A stretch of 17,650 nucleotides of DNA from CAYQAJ01 sp964415245 (GTDB lineage Bacteria > Planctomycetota > Planctomycetia > Pirellulales > Pirellulaceae). The notes under the pieces are model-generated. The model worked only from the letters and a program-made list of their open reading frames with translations. It ran no database searches and was not told where the DNA came from. Where the stretch lies: the NCBI GenBank assembly GCA_964415245.1, contig CAYQAJ010000091.1:1-17650 (forward strand), read 5' to 3'. The first letter of the stretch is position 1. Each line of letters begins with the position of its first letter. Below, piece after piece: positions 1-8,291 of this stretch. A program made the translations under genes and the position numbers.

Positions 1-1
1 C

Positions 2-157
2 CCGCCCATGATTCTGCTGGTTTACTATTTCGTCGATCCGGTCAACACCGTGCGGCTGTTTACTACCCTGCCGGGGCAGATCATGCTCTCGGTGGCCGTC
101 GTTTTGAACGTGCTCGCGTGGTTATGGGCCAGAAGACTGTTAACGCCGAAAATTTGA
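2..157 (+). CDS. TadB-like type II secretion F-family protein, C-terminal end only
   Basis: The window opens inside this gene; only the last 51 codons are visible, read in the frame starting at base 2 and stopping with TGA at 155-157. The fragment has the short periplasmic stretch, then a final hydrophobic helix (around IMLSVAVVLNVLAWLWARRLL) with a basic end, as in the C-termini of GspF/TadB inner-membrane proteins, which normally finish with a helix after a conserved Gly-rich turn. The family forms the membrane platform of Tad pilus or type II secretion systems and works with the TadA ATPase. The next gene is a TadC-like protein, which is the usual tadB-tadC order and supports the call. The tadA and other components would lie upstream of the window. 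Confidence 0.7.
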   Translation, partial: PPMILLVYYFVDPVNTVRLFTTLPGQIMLSVAVVLNVLAWLWARRLLTPKI

Positions 158-193
158 GGAAAGTTTCGACCCCGCAGCGGCCAAAACGCGCCA

Positions 194-245
194 ACAAATG
201 TACGGCCGCCGCGCCGCCGACAAATGTACGGCCGCCGCGCCGCCG
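194..245. repeat. 26-bp GC-rich tandem repeat, two copies plus a partial third
   Basis: Two exact copies of a 26-base unit beginning ACAAATGTACGG and ending in alternating GCCGCC/GCGCCG lie at 194-219 and 220-245, followed by ACAAA of a third. They fill most of the gap between the TadB-like and TadC-like genes. An open frame runs through them into tadC and gives an artificial start at 198; the low-complexity Arg/Ala/Pro translation shows this is not the true N-terminus. Confidence 0.85.
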
Positions 246-284
246 ACAAACCGGCCGACACACCGAACGATCGTGAATCCTCCC

Positions 285-1208
285 ATGCTCCTGGCTCAAT
301 ACGCACTGCACGCGGGAATCGCCAGTCTGGCCGCGGCCGCCTCCGTCTTCACGCTCTCCTGGTGGATTTGGCGCGGCCTGCAAACGAGCGATCTGGAACA
401 GGGCGACGAGTGGCGCTACGACGTCAGCCGCATCAACGAGCTGCGCCGGGCCGATCCCATGTACCGCGTTTTGCAGCCGCTGATCCGCCTCTTCGCGCGG
501 TTCAATCGCGGGGCATTTCGCGATCATTTGCCGGCGATCCAGCGCGAAATCCACGCGGCCGGGCTGCCGCGGTGCTGGCTGGCCGAAGAATACCTGGCCA
601 AACTCGAGTGGATCGCGCTGTTGCTCTCGCCGATGTACTTCGTGGTTTGCATCCACCAGATGGGATCGGGCGGGGCGATTTTGGCCGTCGTCATCACGTT
701 GCTGACGGTCTTCGTGCTGCGCCGCCGGTTGTCGCTTATGGCCCGCGCGCGGCTCACCGAAATCAAACGGCGGATGCCGTTCATGCTCGACCTGATGACG
801 TTGCTGATGGAAGCCGGATCCACGTTCCTCCACGCGCTGGAACAAGCCGCCCGCAATTCCCGCGGCCATCCGCTGTCGCAGGAATTCAGCCGGGTGTTGA
901 GCGACATGCAGCTCGGCAAAACGCGCCAGCAGGCATTCGAGGCGATGCGCGACCGGCTACAGGACGACGAAATCACGAGCATCCTCGGCTCGATGGTGCA
1001 GGCCGAGCAGTTGGGCACGCCGCTGGCTGGGGTGTTCCGCACGCAGGCCGACCTGCTGCGTTTGAAAAGGTCGCAGCGGGCCGAAGCGATCGCCGCCGAG
1101 GCCGGCGTGAAGATGCTGTTGCCGGGGATTCTGGTGATGGTGGCCACGGTCATCGTCATCCTGGGACCGTTTATAATGAACTTTCTGCTGTTTGGGCTCG
1201 ACTTGTGA
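285..1208 (+). CDS. tadC: TadC-like type II secretion system F-domain protein
   Basis: A 307-residue inner-membrane protein of the GspF/TadC family, expected to form the platform of a Tad pilus or secretion machine with the preceding TadB-like protein. Hydrophobic segments are seen near residues 8-26, 118-150 (two close helices), and at the C-terminus (ILVMVATVIVILGPFIMNFLL). The central cytoplasmic part has the family pattern of a helical F domain: RMPFMLDLMTLLMEAG, then LGSMVQAEQLGTPLAGVFRTQA, which is the diagnostic E/Q-x-G-tPl motif. I chose ATG 285 because it begins just before the first helix and lies after the 26-bp repeats; a GTG at 273 in the same frame is an alternative, and neither has a clear Shine-Dalgarno. 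The length agrees with TadC proteins of about 300 residues. Family is confident; whether it serves pilus assembly or secretion cannot be read here. Confidence 0.88.
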   Translation: MLLAQYALHAGIASLAAAASVFTLSWWIWRGLQTSDLEQGDEWRYDVSRINELRRADPMYRVLQPLIRLFARFNRGAFRDHLPAIQREIHAAGLPRCWLAEEYLAKLEWIALLLSPMYFVVCIHQMGSGGAILAVVITLLTVFVLRRRLSLMARARLTEIKRRMPFMLDLMTLLMEAGSTFLHALEQAARNSRGHPLSQEFSRVLSDMQLGKTRQQAFEAMRDRLQDDEITSILGSMVQAEQLGTPLAGVFRTQADLLRLKRSQRAEAIAAEAGVKMLLPGILVMVATVIVILGPFIMNFLLFGLDL

Positions 1209-1240
1209 TGCGAGGCGTGGTCTTTTGCAGTCCGCAGCGG

Positions 1241-1360
1241 AGCGACCTCTCGCGGAGCGAAAGGCGACTCAGCGACCTCTCGCGGAGCGAAAGGCGACTT
1301 ACCGTCCTCTCGCGGAGCGAGAGGCGACAACCTGCACTGACGCGGAGCTGGCGGCGACGG
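1241..1360. repeat. 30-bp palindromic repeat array (three clear copies and one decayed)
   Basis: Units at 1241-1270, 1271-1300 and 1301-1330 repeat with an exact 30-base period; 1331-1360 is a degenerate fourth copy keeping CGCGGAGC and GGCGAC. Each clear unit holds an 8-base stem, CCTCTCGC, a GGA loop and GCGAGAGG (1306-1324, perfect). In the first two (1246-1264 and 1276-1294) the right arm is GCGAAAGG, which in minus-strand RNA remains paired through a G.U wobble. The array lies between tadC and the zinc-ribbon gene. It resembles REP-type extragenic palindromes; it may act as a transcription stop or mRNA stabiliser, but no T-run follows. Confidence 0.9.
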
Positions 1361-1367
1361 ATGAACG

Positions 1368-2216
1368 ATGGCGATTGAGCGATGTCCACATTGCGGGGGA
1401 AAATTGCAAATCCCCGCCAGGAAACACGGGGAGAGCGTAACGTGTCCGCGCTGTCAACGTGAGTTTGTCGCGGCGCCGGCTACCCACGCCGATTCGCAAG
1501 TGGGCCGCTCCACCGCGACGATTCCCGCGGTTCGCCCTTTACCCGTTCCCGCGGCGCTGCAAACCGGCGACGAAAACGCGGTGCCGGCCGACCACGACCT
1601 CTCGGCAAGTCGCACGGTGCCCGTCGCGGTTCCGGTTCCGCCGCCACCCTCGACTCCGTCGGCATCCGGCGGCCGCGCGACCGCATCGGGGTCGGCGGCC
1701 GCGGCCGGTACGCCGGCGCTGCCGGCCCACGGCACGGCTCGTATCATCCGGCCCGAGAGCATCCAGCCGGCGACGCCGCCGGAAGGCAAGCTTCCCACGT
1801 TGAGCCTCACCGACGCCCCGCAGCGAAGCGCGCTGGAGCTGCCGAAGATCAAATCGCATCCGCTGGTGCTGGGGGCACTCTTGTGCGGCAGCCTGATCAT
1901 TTCGGTGGCCGTGCTCCTCACCGATTTCGACGCCACCCCCGGCCACCGCACCACCCGAGCCGAAGCGCGCGAGAAACTCCGCGGGTTCTACGAAGCGCCG
2001 CCGCGGAGCTCGCTCCAGCCGTACCAGATGCAGTTGCGGCAGGCGCAGCAGGCCCACTCCCGCGGGGACCACAACGCGGAAACCGCCTGTTACCGCAAAG
2101 TGTTGGCGCAGCTACGCGCCGAAAACCGCAGCCCCTATACTGGGTTGACAGGCAGCCCAACCCGCGACGGCGAGCTGGAGGGGTATCTATCCATTCTCCT
2201 GGACGGCGAGAAGTAG
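1368..2216 (+). CDS. Zinc-ribbon, single-pass membrane protein of unknown function
   Basis: A 282-residue protein. The first 35 residues form a treble-clef or zinc-ribbon type domain with two CxxC knuckles, C6-P-H-C9 and C26-P-R-C29, spaced as in the small ribbons found at the N-termini of many planctomycete signalling proteins. A long Pro/Ala-rich linker (about residues 35-160) follows, then one hydrophobic helix at about 166-185 and a basic, probably extracytoplasmic tail of about 95 residues containing a short helical segment with TPR-like spacing (AQQAHSRGDHNAETACYRKVL). The stop is 13 bases before the kinase gene, so the two are likely cotranscribed and could share a complex. An ATG at 1361 is out of frame. 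No enzymatic motif is seen, and I do not assign a function beyond a metal-binding membrane protein. Confidence 0.75.
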   Translation: MAIERCPHCGGKLQIPARKHGESVTCPRCQREFVAAPATHADSQVGRSTATIPAVRPLPVPAALQTGDENAVPADHDLSASRTVPVAVPVPPPPSTPSASGGRATASGSAAAAGTPALPAHGTARIIRPESIQPATPPEGKLPTLSLTDAPQRSALELPKIKSHPLVLGALLCGSLIISVAVLLTDFDATPGHRTTRAEAREKLRGFYEAPPRSSLQPYQMQLRQAQQAHSRGDHNAETACYRKVLAQLRAENRSPYTGLTGSPTRDGELEGYLSILLDGEK

Positions 2217-2229
2217 CTCCGACCGGGCC

Positions 2230-5200
2230 ATGTCCAGCACGACCTCCAAGAACCGCTACAAAATCCTTCGCCAGCTCGGCGCCGGCGACTTCGCCACGGT
2301 GTACGCGGCCCGCGATCTGAAGCTCGGCCGCGACGTGGCCATCAAGCAGATTCACGCGCAGTTTCTGGCCGACGAGCAAAAGCTGGCGCGGTACTGGCAA
2401 GAAGCCCAGTTGTTGGTGTCGCTGGAACACCCCAACATCATGACGATTTACGACGTCATCAAGTCGCACGGCTGCCTGGTGCTCGAATTGATGCAGGGAA
2501 GCTTGAAACAATTGTACGGCGACCGGCCGGCGCCGCTGCAGGACGTGCGGCAGACGATTCTACAAGCCGCCAACGGACTGCACTATCTGCACGAGAGCGG
2601 CATCATCCACGGCGACATCAAGCCCGGCAACCTGCTGCTCAGCCGGCAAGGTCTGGTGAAGCTGGGCGACTTCGGTTTGGCGCGTCGCGCCAGCGATTCC
2701 GACGGCAGTCTCCTCAAAGGCACCACCAAATACATGGCGCCGGAGCTGGTCTCCGATCAATTCGGCTCCGTGGGACCCGCCAGCGATTTGTACTCGCTCG
2801 GCTTTACCGCTTTGGAGCTGATGTGCGGGCCGGAATTCGATTCGCTGTTTCCGGAGCTGAATGCATTCGGCCGCGACCAGCAGTTGGCCTGGATGATGTG
2901 GCATTGTTCGGCCGACCGCAAGCTTCCCGAAATTCCCACGATGCTGGAAGGTGTGCCGGAAGACCTGGCGCGGGTGCTGCAAAAGCTCACCACGAAGAAC
3001 CCGGCCCAGCGGTATCACTCGGCGGCGGAAGTGATTGCCGATCTCAGTCCCGGCAGTCCGGGCGCGCCGGTCGGCAGCGCCGCGAAAGACGAAGCGGCCG
3101 AAGCCGAAGCAGCCGAGCGCAAGAAGAAAACGCGGCGGCGGATCGGCGCGGTGGCCGCGTTCGCCGTCAGCGTGGCACTGTGTCTGGCCATCGCCCTGTT
3201 TCCGTCGAAGAAACAGCCGCCGCCCCCCGTGCTGCCGGATCAGTCGATTCAGGGCACGGTCCAAAACGTGTTGGTCGACGATGGAAAGCTCGTCCTCGAA
3301 GTCGACGGCGATTGGAAGGAAGTGACGCTGTTCGACGAGGACCGCGTCTTTCTGAATCGCAAGCAGCGGCAGCTTCGCGATCTGCGCGTGGGCGATCGCG
3401 TCGTGGTCCGCAAAATGATCGACCCGCAACAGCACTCGTTTCAGGAGGTCGCCGCCTTTCGGCCCGACCAGCATCGCGGCCACGTCAAAAGCGTCGCAGC
3501 CGACGAAGGCAAGTTCGTTCTGCTGGTCGACGAAGGCGACGACGCCGGCAGCGAGCTGATCGTGAACGTGCCGAACACGATTCCCATGTTGCTTGACGGG
3601 AAACAGGAATTCGGCGGGCAGCCCGTGACTCTGAGCATGCTGAAGCCCGACGATCGAATCGTCGTCGACCACGTCGAGGATGAAGTCGGCATCGTGGCCC
3701 GCTCGATCGACGCGCTGCGAGTCGTGCAGTCTGAGGGAATCGTGCGCGACGTCGACCGCGCCGGCGGCAAGCTGACATTCGCCCGCAGCGACAATCCGGC
3801 ACAGCTCGTAACGCTTCCCTTCGATGCGTCGTGCGAAGTGACGCTGAACGGGCTGCGATTCGTGAACCAACAATTGCTCAAGCCACAAGACATCCAGCCG
3901 GGCGACAAGGTGACTCTGCGGCACGACGTGAAGATTGTCCGTCTCGACGCTTACCGCGTGTTTCAGGATGCGGGCGTAATCACCAGCATCGGGTACAAGA
4001 CGGGCACCGTCAGCGTACGGCGAAACGGCCGGACGGATCCGATCGTGTACGTTGTGTCGCCGGATGCGCGGATCACGCTCGGCAAGGAAGCGGCGGAGCT
4101 GGTCGATCTGCGGCCGGGCGACACGGTGAAAGTGACGCACGATTCGGCGGGAACCGAAACGGCGTCGCTGCTAACGCTCGAAGCGACTCGCCCCGCCGAT
4201 CCGCACAGGTGGGCCATTTTGGTGGCCAATCAGAATTACGACGATAACACCTTGACCGCGCTCGATTACCCGCTATCCGACGCCCGCCACTTGCGCGATT
4301 CTCTGGTCGAGCGTTACGCGGTGCCGCCGGAGCAGGCCGTGTTGTTGGCCGACCAGAGCCGCGTTCGGCTGGAACAAGAGATTCCGAGAATTCTGGCCGG
4401 CGTTCCCGCCGACGCCGAGTTGTACGTGTACGTCGCCACGCACGCCTACGCCGTGCCGGACGACAACGTGTATCTGGCCGCCAAGGATTTTGCCCTCAGC
4501 CGCATGCCGGAAACGGGGCTCAAGCTCGACTGGCTGATTGACCAGCTCGATGCCTGCCCGTCGCCCCGCAAGCTGCTCCTGCTCGATTGTTCCCATTCCG
4601 GCAGCGGCGCCGATTTGCAGAAGCAACCTTCGACCGGCGAAATGATCGAGCTGGTGCGCGAGACGCACCGAGGCAGAGGCTATCCACGCACTTTGTTTGT
4701 GCTGACAAGCTGCTCCGCCGGTCAGCGAGGCCTGGCCGCCGGCGACGGCCCGCACAACAGCTTGTTCGCCGCCGCCCTGGCCGAGGGTTTCGCCGGCGCC
4801 GCCGATCGCGCCCGCAACAATCAGCTCGACATCACCGAACTGAGCCAATTCGTCGAGGAGCGGGTGAAATCGCTAGCGGGCGAACTTGCCGCAACGCAGT
4901 CGCCTCGATTGATCCTTCCGGACGACAGGCCGCCGCGCCTGACGCAGGAAGCCAAGCAGGCGATTCAGGGTTTACTGGCCCAATTCAGCCAGCCGAAACT
5001 CGATCCACTCTCCGTGCGCCTCGAAGCCGAACGGGTTGCCCGATTGGCCGGCGGCCAGCCGGAGCCCTTGCTCGCCGGCGGATTGCTATTGCTGCAGGCG
5101 GGAGACCGCGACAAGGCGATCGAAATGCTCGAACAGGTTCGTTTGGCTCACCCCGACAACGTGTTGGCGCACGAGGCTGTGACGTGGCTCTACTTTATCA

Positions 5201-5604
5201 AGCGGCAATACGCATCGGGTTTGAAGAGCCTGGAGGCAATGGTCCAGGCCATCCCCGTCCCCGCGGCGGACTCGGACTACGATTCGAGCTCGCTAGCGCT
5301 ATTCGAATGGGCGGGACGGCTCCGCGAACTGGCCATGAACGCGAACTGGACCACTCAGAAGATCGAGCCCACGTCGGCGGCATCGCTCGACAAGAACGTT
5401 TCCGTAGGCAGCAAATCGGCGCAACAAGCGTACGCGCGCGGCCGAGCCAGCGTGCAACAGATCATCGCCCAATTCGACCAGCAGATTCGCGAGGATCCGT
5501 CTTCCGAGGTGCGCGTCGATGTCGAACGACGCAGGCTCACGGCGTACGCCGACTTTTCTATCGAGTCAGCAGCCGCGACGATTCGCGAAATGGTGGAGAA
5601 GTGA
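2230..5604 (+). CDS. Membrane Ser/Thr protein kinase fused to beta-repeat and caspase-like domains
   Basis: A 1124-residue multidomain protein. Residues 10-275 are a Hanks-type kinase: G-loop GAGDFATV (17-24), K39 in VAIK, HGDIKPGN (127-134, D129 catalytic), DFG (147-149) and APE (170-172). HRD is HGD, so it is a non-RD kinase. A helix at about 304-326 crosses the membrane. Four repeats of about 55-65 residues start near 342, 417, 503 and 582; each opens with G-x-V/I and ends with a GD-x-V turn, resembling DUF5666-like beta domains. A caspase/peptidase C14-like domain starts near 661, with His738 in a strand-end position, but the usual D-x-C-H-S-G reads D-C-S-H-S-G (786-791), so the nucleophile position holds Ser788. 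A TPR-like helical region covers about 945-1010, followed by a helical tail. The start ATG has no good Shine-Dalgarno. Kinase and fold calls are firm; substrate and peptidase activity are unknown. Confidence 0.9.
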   Translation: MSSTTSKNRYKILRQLGAGDFATVYAARDLKLGRDVAIKQIHAQFLADEQKLARYWQEAQLLVSLEHPNIMTIYDVIKSHGCLVLELMQGSLKQLYGDRPAPLQDVRQTILQAANGLHYLHESGIIHGDIKPGNLLLSRQGLVKLGDFGLARRASDSDGSLLKGTTKYMAPELVSDQFGSVGPASDLYSLGFTALELMCGPEFDSLFPELNAFGRDQQLAWMMWHCSADRKLPEIPTMLEGVPEDLARVLQKLTTKNPAQRYHSAAEVIADLSPGSPGAPVGSAAKDEAAEAEAAERKKKTRRRIGAVAAFAVSVALCLAIALFPSKKQPPPPVLPDQSIQGTVQNVLVDDGKLVLEVDGDWKEVTLFDEDRVFLNRKQRQLRDLRVGDRVVVRKMIDPQQHSFQEVAAFRPDQHRGHVKSVAADEGKFVLLVDEGDDAGSELIVNVPNTIPMLLDGKQEFGGQPVTLSMLKPDDRIVVDHVEDEVGIVARSIDALRVVQSEGIVRDVDRAGGKLTFARSDNPAQLVTLPFDASCEVTLNGLRFVNQQLLKPQDIQPGDKVTLRHDVKIVRLDAYRVFQDAGVITSIGYKTGTVSVRRNGRTDPIVYVVSPDARITLGKEAAELVDLRPGDTVKVTHDSAGTETASLLTLEATRPADPHRWAILVANQNYDDNTLTALDYPLSDARHLRDSLVERYAVPPEQAVLLADQSRVRLEQEIPRILAGVPADAELYVYVATHAYAVPDDNVYLAAKDFALSRMPETGLKLDWLIDQLDACPSPRKLLLLDCSHSGSGADLQKQPSTGEMIELVRETHRGRGYPRTLFVLTSCSAGQRGLAAGDGPHNSLFAAALAEGFAGAADRARNNQLDITELSQFVEERVKSLAGELAATQSPRLILPDDRPPRLTQEAKQAIQGLLAQFSQPKLDPLSVRLEAERVARLAGGQPEPLLAGGLLLLQAGDRDKAIEMLEQVRLAHPDNVLAHEAVTWLYFIKRQYASGLKSLEAMVQAIPVPAADSDYDSSSLALFEWAGRLRELAMNANWTTQKIEPTSAASLDKNVSVGSKSAQQAYARGRASVQQIIAQFDQQIREDPSSEVRVDVERRRLTAYADFSIESAAATIREMVEK

Positions 5605-6077
5605 TCGAGCATGCGGACCGAATTCGCGCCCGCAATTGCGGAGCCCGGACTCTGTGAGTCTGCATCCCTGTAGGCAGCCCAAGTTCAATCTCTTATGGGA
5701 CGGGACTTCGAAGCTTTGAAAGGATAACCGGCTGGTTAATGTCCGGCGCGACTTTTTTGGCAACGAAACTCGCGCCAACTCAAAGCGGTTTGGCACGGTC
5801 AGAGGCCACCGTACGCGACGCGGAGTTTTGTAAATCCTTGAACTCTCGGCGATTGCGAAAAGCGCTCGCGCCCGCATCGTTATGAAGAGGGCTTGGCACG
5901 GGGACGTATCTGGCCTTCCAGGTTGGTCCGTAAAATCCGGAAAAAGAGCCCAACGATCGCGTGAACCGGAGCGGCGAATCCGGACGAATCTGAACTCAAC
6001 GTGTAATGTCGCCGCCCGGTTACGCTGGACGCTATTCTGAATTGTTTCAACTGTAATGAGACAGTTCGGGCCTTCGC
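5605..6077. other. Gene-free gap after the kinase gene
   Basis: About 470 bases with somewhat lower GC than the flanks. I see no coding frame with believable composition, no tRNA fold that closes, and no clear terminator. A GTTCAATCT stretch near 5683 resembles a tRNA T-loop but has no matching arms. Confidence 0.5.
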
Positions 6078-6356
6078 TTAAGCAACGGTCTCCGCCGGTT
6101 CCCAGGGTAGCATGGGTTGCCGTAGACTCACGTTCTTCTCTCGTCTTCGATGCCGGGCCTGGACCAGGTTACGACGTCGGGTCTCGCGCAGCACGGCCGG
6201 CTCGCCCCGGTATTAATCCACCGGTCGCAAGAAGCCCAGCGCCGAGTGCAACCGCTCGTCGTTGTACCAGCGGATCATCTTGGCGATGGCCCGTTCGGCA
6301 AGGCAGTTGTCCTCAAACTCTTCTGGCTCCAGGGCCGCGATCAGCCATTGACACGT
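6078..6356 (-). pseudogene. IS3-type transposase (integrase core) C-terminal remnant
   Basis: Read on the minus strand from 6356, the frame gives an acidic lead-in, LAERAIAKM, then RWYNDERLHSALGFL and RPVD, which is the hallmark end of the DDE integrase core of IS3-type transposases (YN-x-x-R-x-H-x-x-L-x-x-x-x-P). The next codon is TAA (6213-6215), where relatives have Tyr. After it the same frame continues as a plausible tail (YRGEPAVLRETRRRNL and onward, Arg-rich) to a TAA at 6078-6080. A second in-frame stop, TGA, closes the upstream side at 6357-6359. So this is a 5'-truncated copy with at least one nonsense mutation. No terminal inverted repeats or target duplication were found. It marks past insertion into the gap downstream of the kinase gene. 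Confidence 0.8.
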
Positions 6357-6636
6357 TCAGAGGTAGCCATGCGACGTCTCGAATCGCAGGACGTTTCCGT
6401 CGTAGTGCCCGAACCAGCCGGCGATCGACACGTATGCGTCCCGTCGCAAGCCGACCGCCTCCCACCATGCTGTGATTCTAACGGGCCCCCGTGCCGCTTG
6501 GGACTGTTTCACCAGCCGGGATAGGGCAGGGCACCTCAGCCACCACCAGGGCGTCGCTGGGCGCCACTTTGAAATTCACACGATGCGCGGGTATCCGCTT
6601 CCTCAATCGCAAGAACTGGTAAGCTAGTCGCCGAGT
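6357..6636. other. Gene-poor stretch upstream of the MscS gene
   Basis: Contains an open minus-strand frame continuing above the transposase remnant (about 6357-6520), whose translation (for example WFGHYDGNVLRFETSHGYL) looks protein-like but matches no part of an IS3 transposase that I can recognise. It may be debris of another gene. No intact gene is supported. Confidence 0.35.
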
Positions 6637-6655
6637 CGGCGAGCCGGTCTCGCCG
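6637..6655. promoter_or_regulatory. Hairpin upstream of the MscS start
   Basis: CGGCGAG (6637-6643), a five-base loop CCGGT, and CTCGCCG (6649-6655) form a perfect 7-bp GC-rich stem about 50 bases before the MscS start. There is no T-run, so it is more likely a 5' leader structure or a weak terminator of upstream transcription than a standard intrinsic terminator. Confidence 0.45.
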
Positions 6656-6704
6656 GAGTATCGGCAAGGCTGTCAATCCTACAACGGCCAGAAGGAGAAT
6701 CCGC

Positions 6705-8124
6705 ATGCAACTTTGCATCGACAGAAACCAACGGTGCCGATCCGTCTGCCTGATGGCGCCATTTCTCGCCTTGAGTCTGACCGCCGCCAGTCACGTACGC
6801 GCCCAGGATGCGGCGAGCGGGGCGGCCCGAAAATCCACGCCCCGTCACCACCGCCAATCCCGCCATTCCCGTCGAGAATCTGAAGCTGCTCGTCAAACCT
6901 TTGACCAGGGAAGAGCTGATGGTCGAGACCGACGCATGGCGTGATCTGTTGAAGCACAACGTGCAGCGGATCGCCGAGGCGCGCATTCGAGAGAGTGAGG
7001 AACATAGCGGGCGCGACGAATTGCACCAGGCCGCAGGCTCCCGAGACAAAACAGGGGGCGATGTCAACACAGACACCGAAGACGCCGCCGCGCAGTCGAC
7101 GACCCAAACCTTGGTTGCGCTACAGGAAGAAAAGGCGCAGCTCGTGCAAAGACTCAACGTCGTGCTCAATGACCTGAAAGCAAAAGGGGGCAACGTGGAA
7201 GCGTATCATCAGTACGTCCGAGCTCTCGCCGGAATGGGCGTCGAAGTTACCGACGCCTCCGCGTTCTGGGAAGTCGTCCGGGGCTGGCTCGTTTCCGACG
7301 AAGGAGGCAAGCGCTGGCTGTGGAACATCGTGAAGTTCCTCGTGATTTTGATCGTGTTTTATTTTAGTGCGAGCGTCGTGGCTACCATGGTTCGCCATGC
7401 GGCGGCACGTATTAAGAGCGCGTCGCAGTTGTTGGTCGACTTTCTGAGCAGGTTCGCCAAGCAGGCGCTCATGGTCATTGGGCTGATCGTGGCCCTGGCC
7501 GCTCTGGAAGTGAACATTACGCCGCTCTTGGCCGCGGTCGGCGGGGTCGCGTTTGTGATCGGCATGGCCCTGCAAGGCACGTTGAGCAACTTCGCCAGCG
7601 GCCTGTTGATCATGGCGCATCGGCCGTTCGACGTGGGCGACGCCATCGAAGCTGCGGGTATCTCGGGGATCGTAGACTCGATGTCTCTGTTTTCGACGCA
7701 CATCCGTACGTTTGACAACAAGTTGATGGTCGTCCCCAACAACGCCGTCTGGGGAGGCACGATTACCAACGCAACGGCCAGCGAGAAGCGGCGCGTCGAC
7801 TTGACGTTCGGCATCGGCTACCAGGACGATGCCGCCAAGGCCAAGAGCATCCTTCAGACCCTACTGAAGGAGCACGAGCTGGTGCTCGACGAGCCCCCGC
7901 CCGTCGTGCAATTGCACGAGCTGGGCGAATCCTCGGTCAACTTCATCTGCCGTCCCTGGACCAGGACCGGTGACTACTGGACCGTTTACTGGGATATCAC
8001 GCGAAGGGTCAAGGAGGAGTTCGACCGCAACGGCATCTCGATTCCGTTCCCACAGCGGGATATCCACGTGTACCAGGCGCCCATGGCAGCGCCCCCAAAA
8101 TCGGATGCAATGGGTGCCGCATAG
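6705..8124 (+). CDS. MscS-family mechanosensitive channel with an apparent frameshift after the signal peptide
   Basis: A small-conductance mechanosensitive channel of the inner membrane, expected to release solutes under osmotic downshift. The body frame (from about 6840) begins with a predicted helical, periplasmic-type region, then membrane helices near 7327-7380 and 7450-7510, and the pore-lining helix near 7516-7620 with the family pattern GGVAFVIGMALQGTLSNFAS. Then follow RPFDVGDAIE, DNKLMVVPNNAV and the beta/alpha C-terminal domain ending in IPFPQRDIHVY, all typical of MscS. The best start is ATG 6705, with AAGGAG seven bases upstream and a signal peptide (SVCLMAPFLALSLTAASHVRAQ). That frame runs off into Arg/His-rich text near 6835, whereas the body frame has no good start; an extra base (or two lost) around 6830-6845 joins them. 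The gene may be a fresh pseudogene or carry a sequence error. Family call is firm. Confidence 0.88.
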
Positions 8125-8291
8125 CGCTTCCAAAATGCGGGCGAGACTTCGCGGGCGCCGTGTGTCGTTTCATTGTCGCGCGGGAATTCCGCGTGCCCAA
8201 CAAGCCGGGGCCCGTAGCCGGCGAGCGCCGCCAAGAGCGCGCGTACGCGGTTAAGCGCGAATGTCGCACGTCGAGATTCTGGCTCGCGGCG

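Noticed and set aside
198..284. Upstream start of tadC at 198
   Set aside because: The added residues are the translation of the 26-bp tandem repeat and come before the natural first membrane helix.
1241..1360. CRISPR array at the 30-bp repeats
   Set aside because: The units abut with no spacers and no cas genes are present.
2560..4140. Long minus-strand open frame of 526 codons opposite the kinase gene
   Set aside because: It is antisense to the clear kinase and repeat domains, and its His/Arg/Gln-rich composition has no recognisable motif.
5640..5720. Possible tRNA suggested by a GTTCAATCT T-loop-like stretch
   Set aside because: No acceptor, D or anticodon arms could be paired around it.
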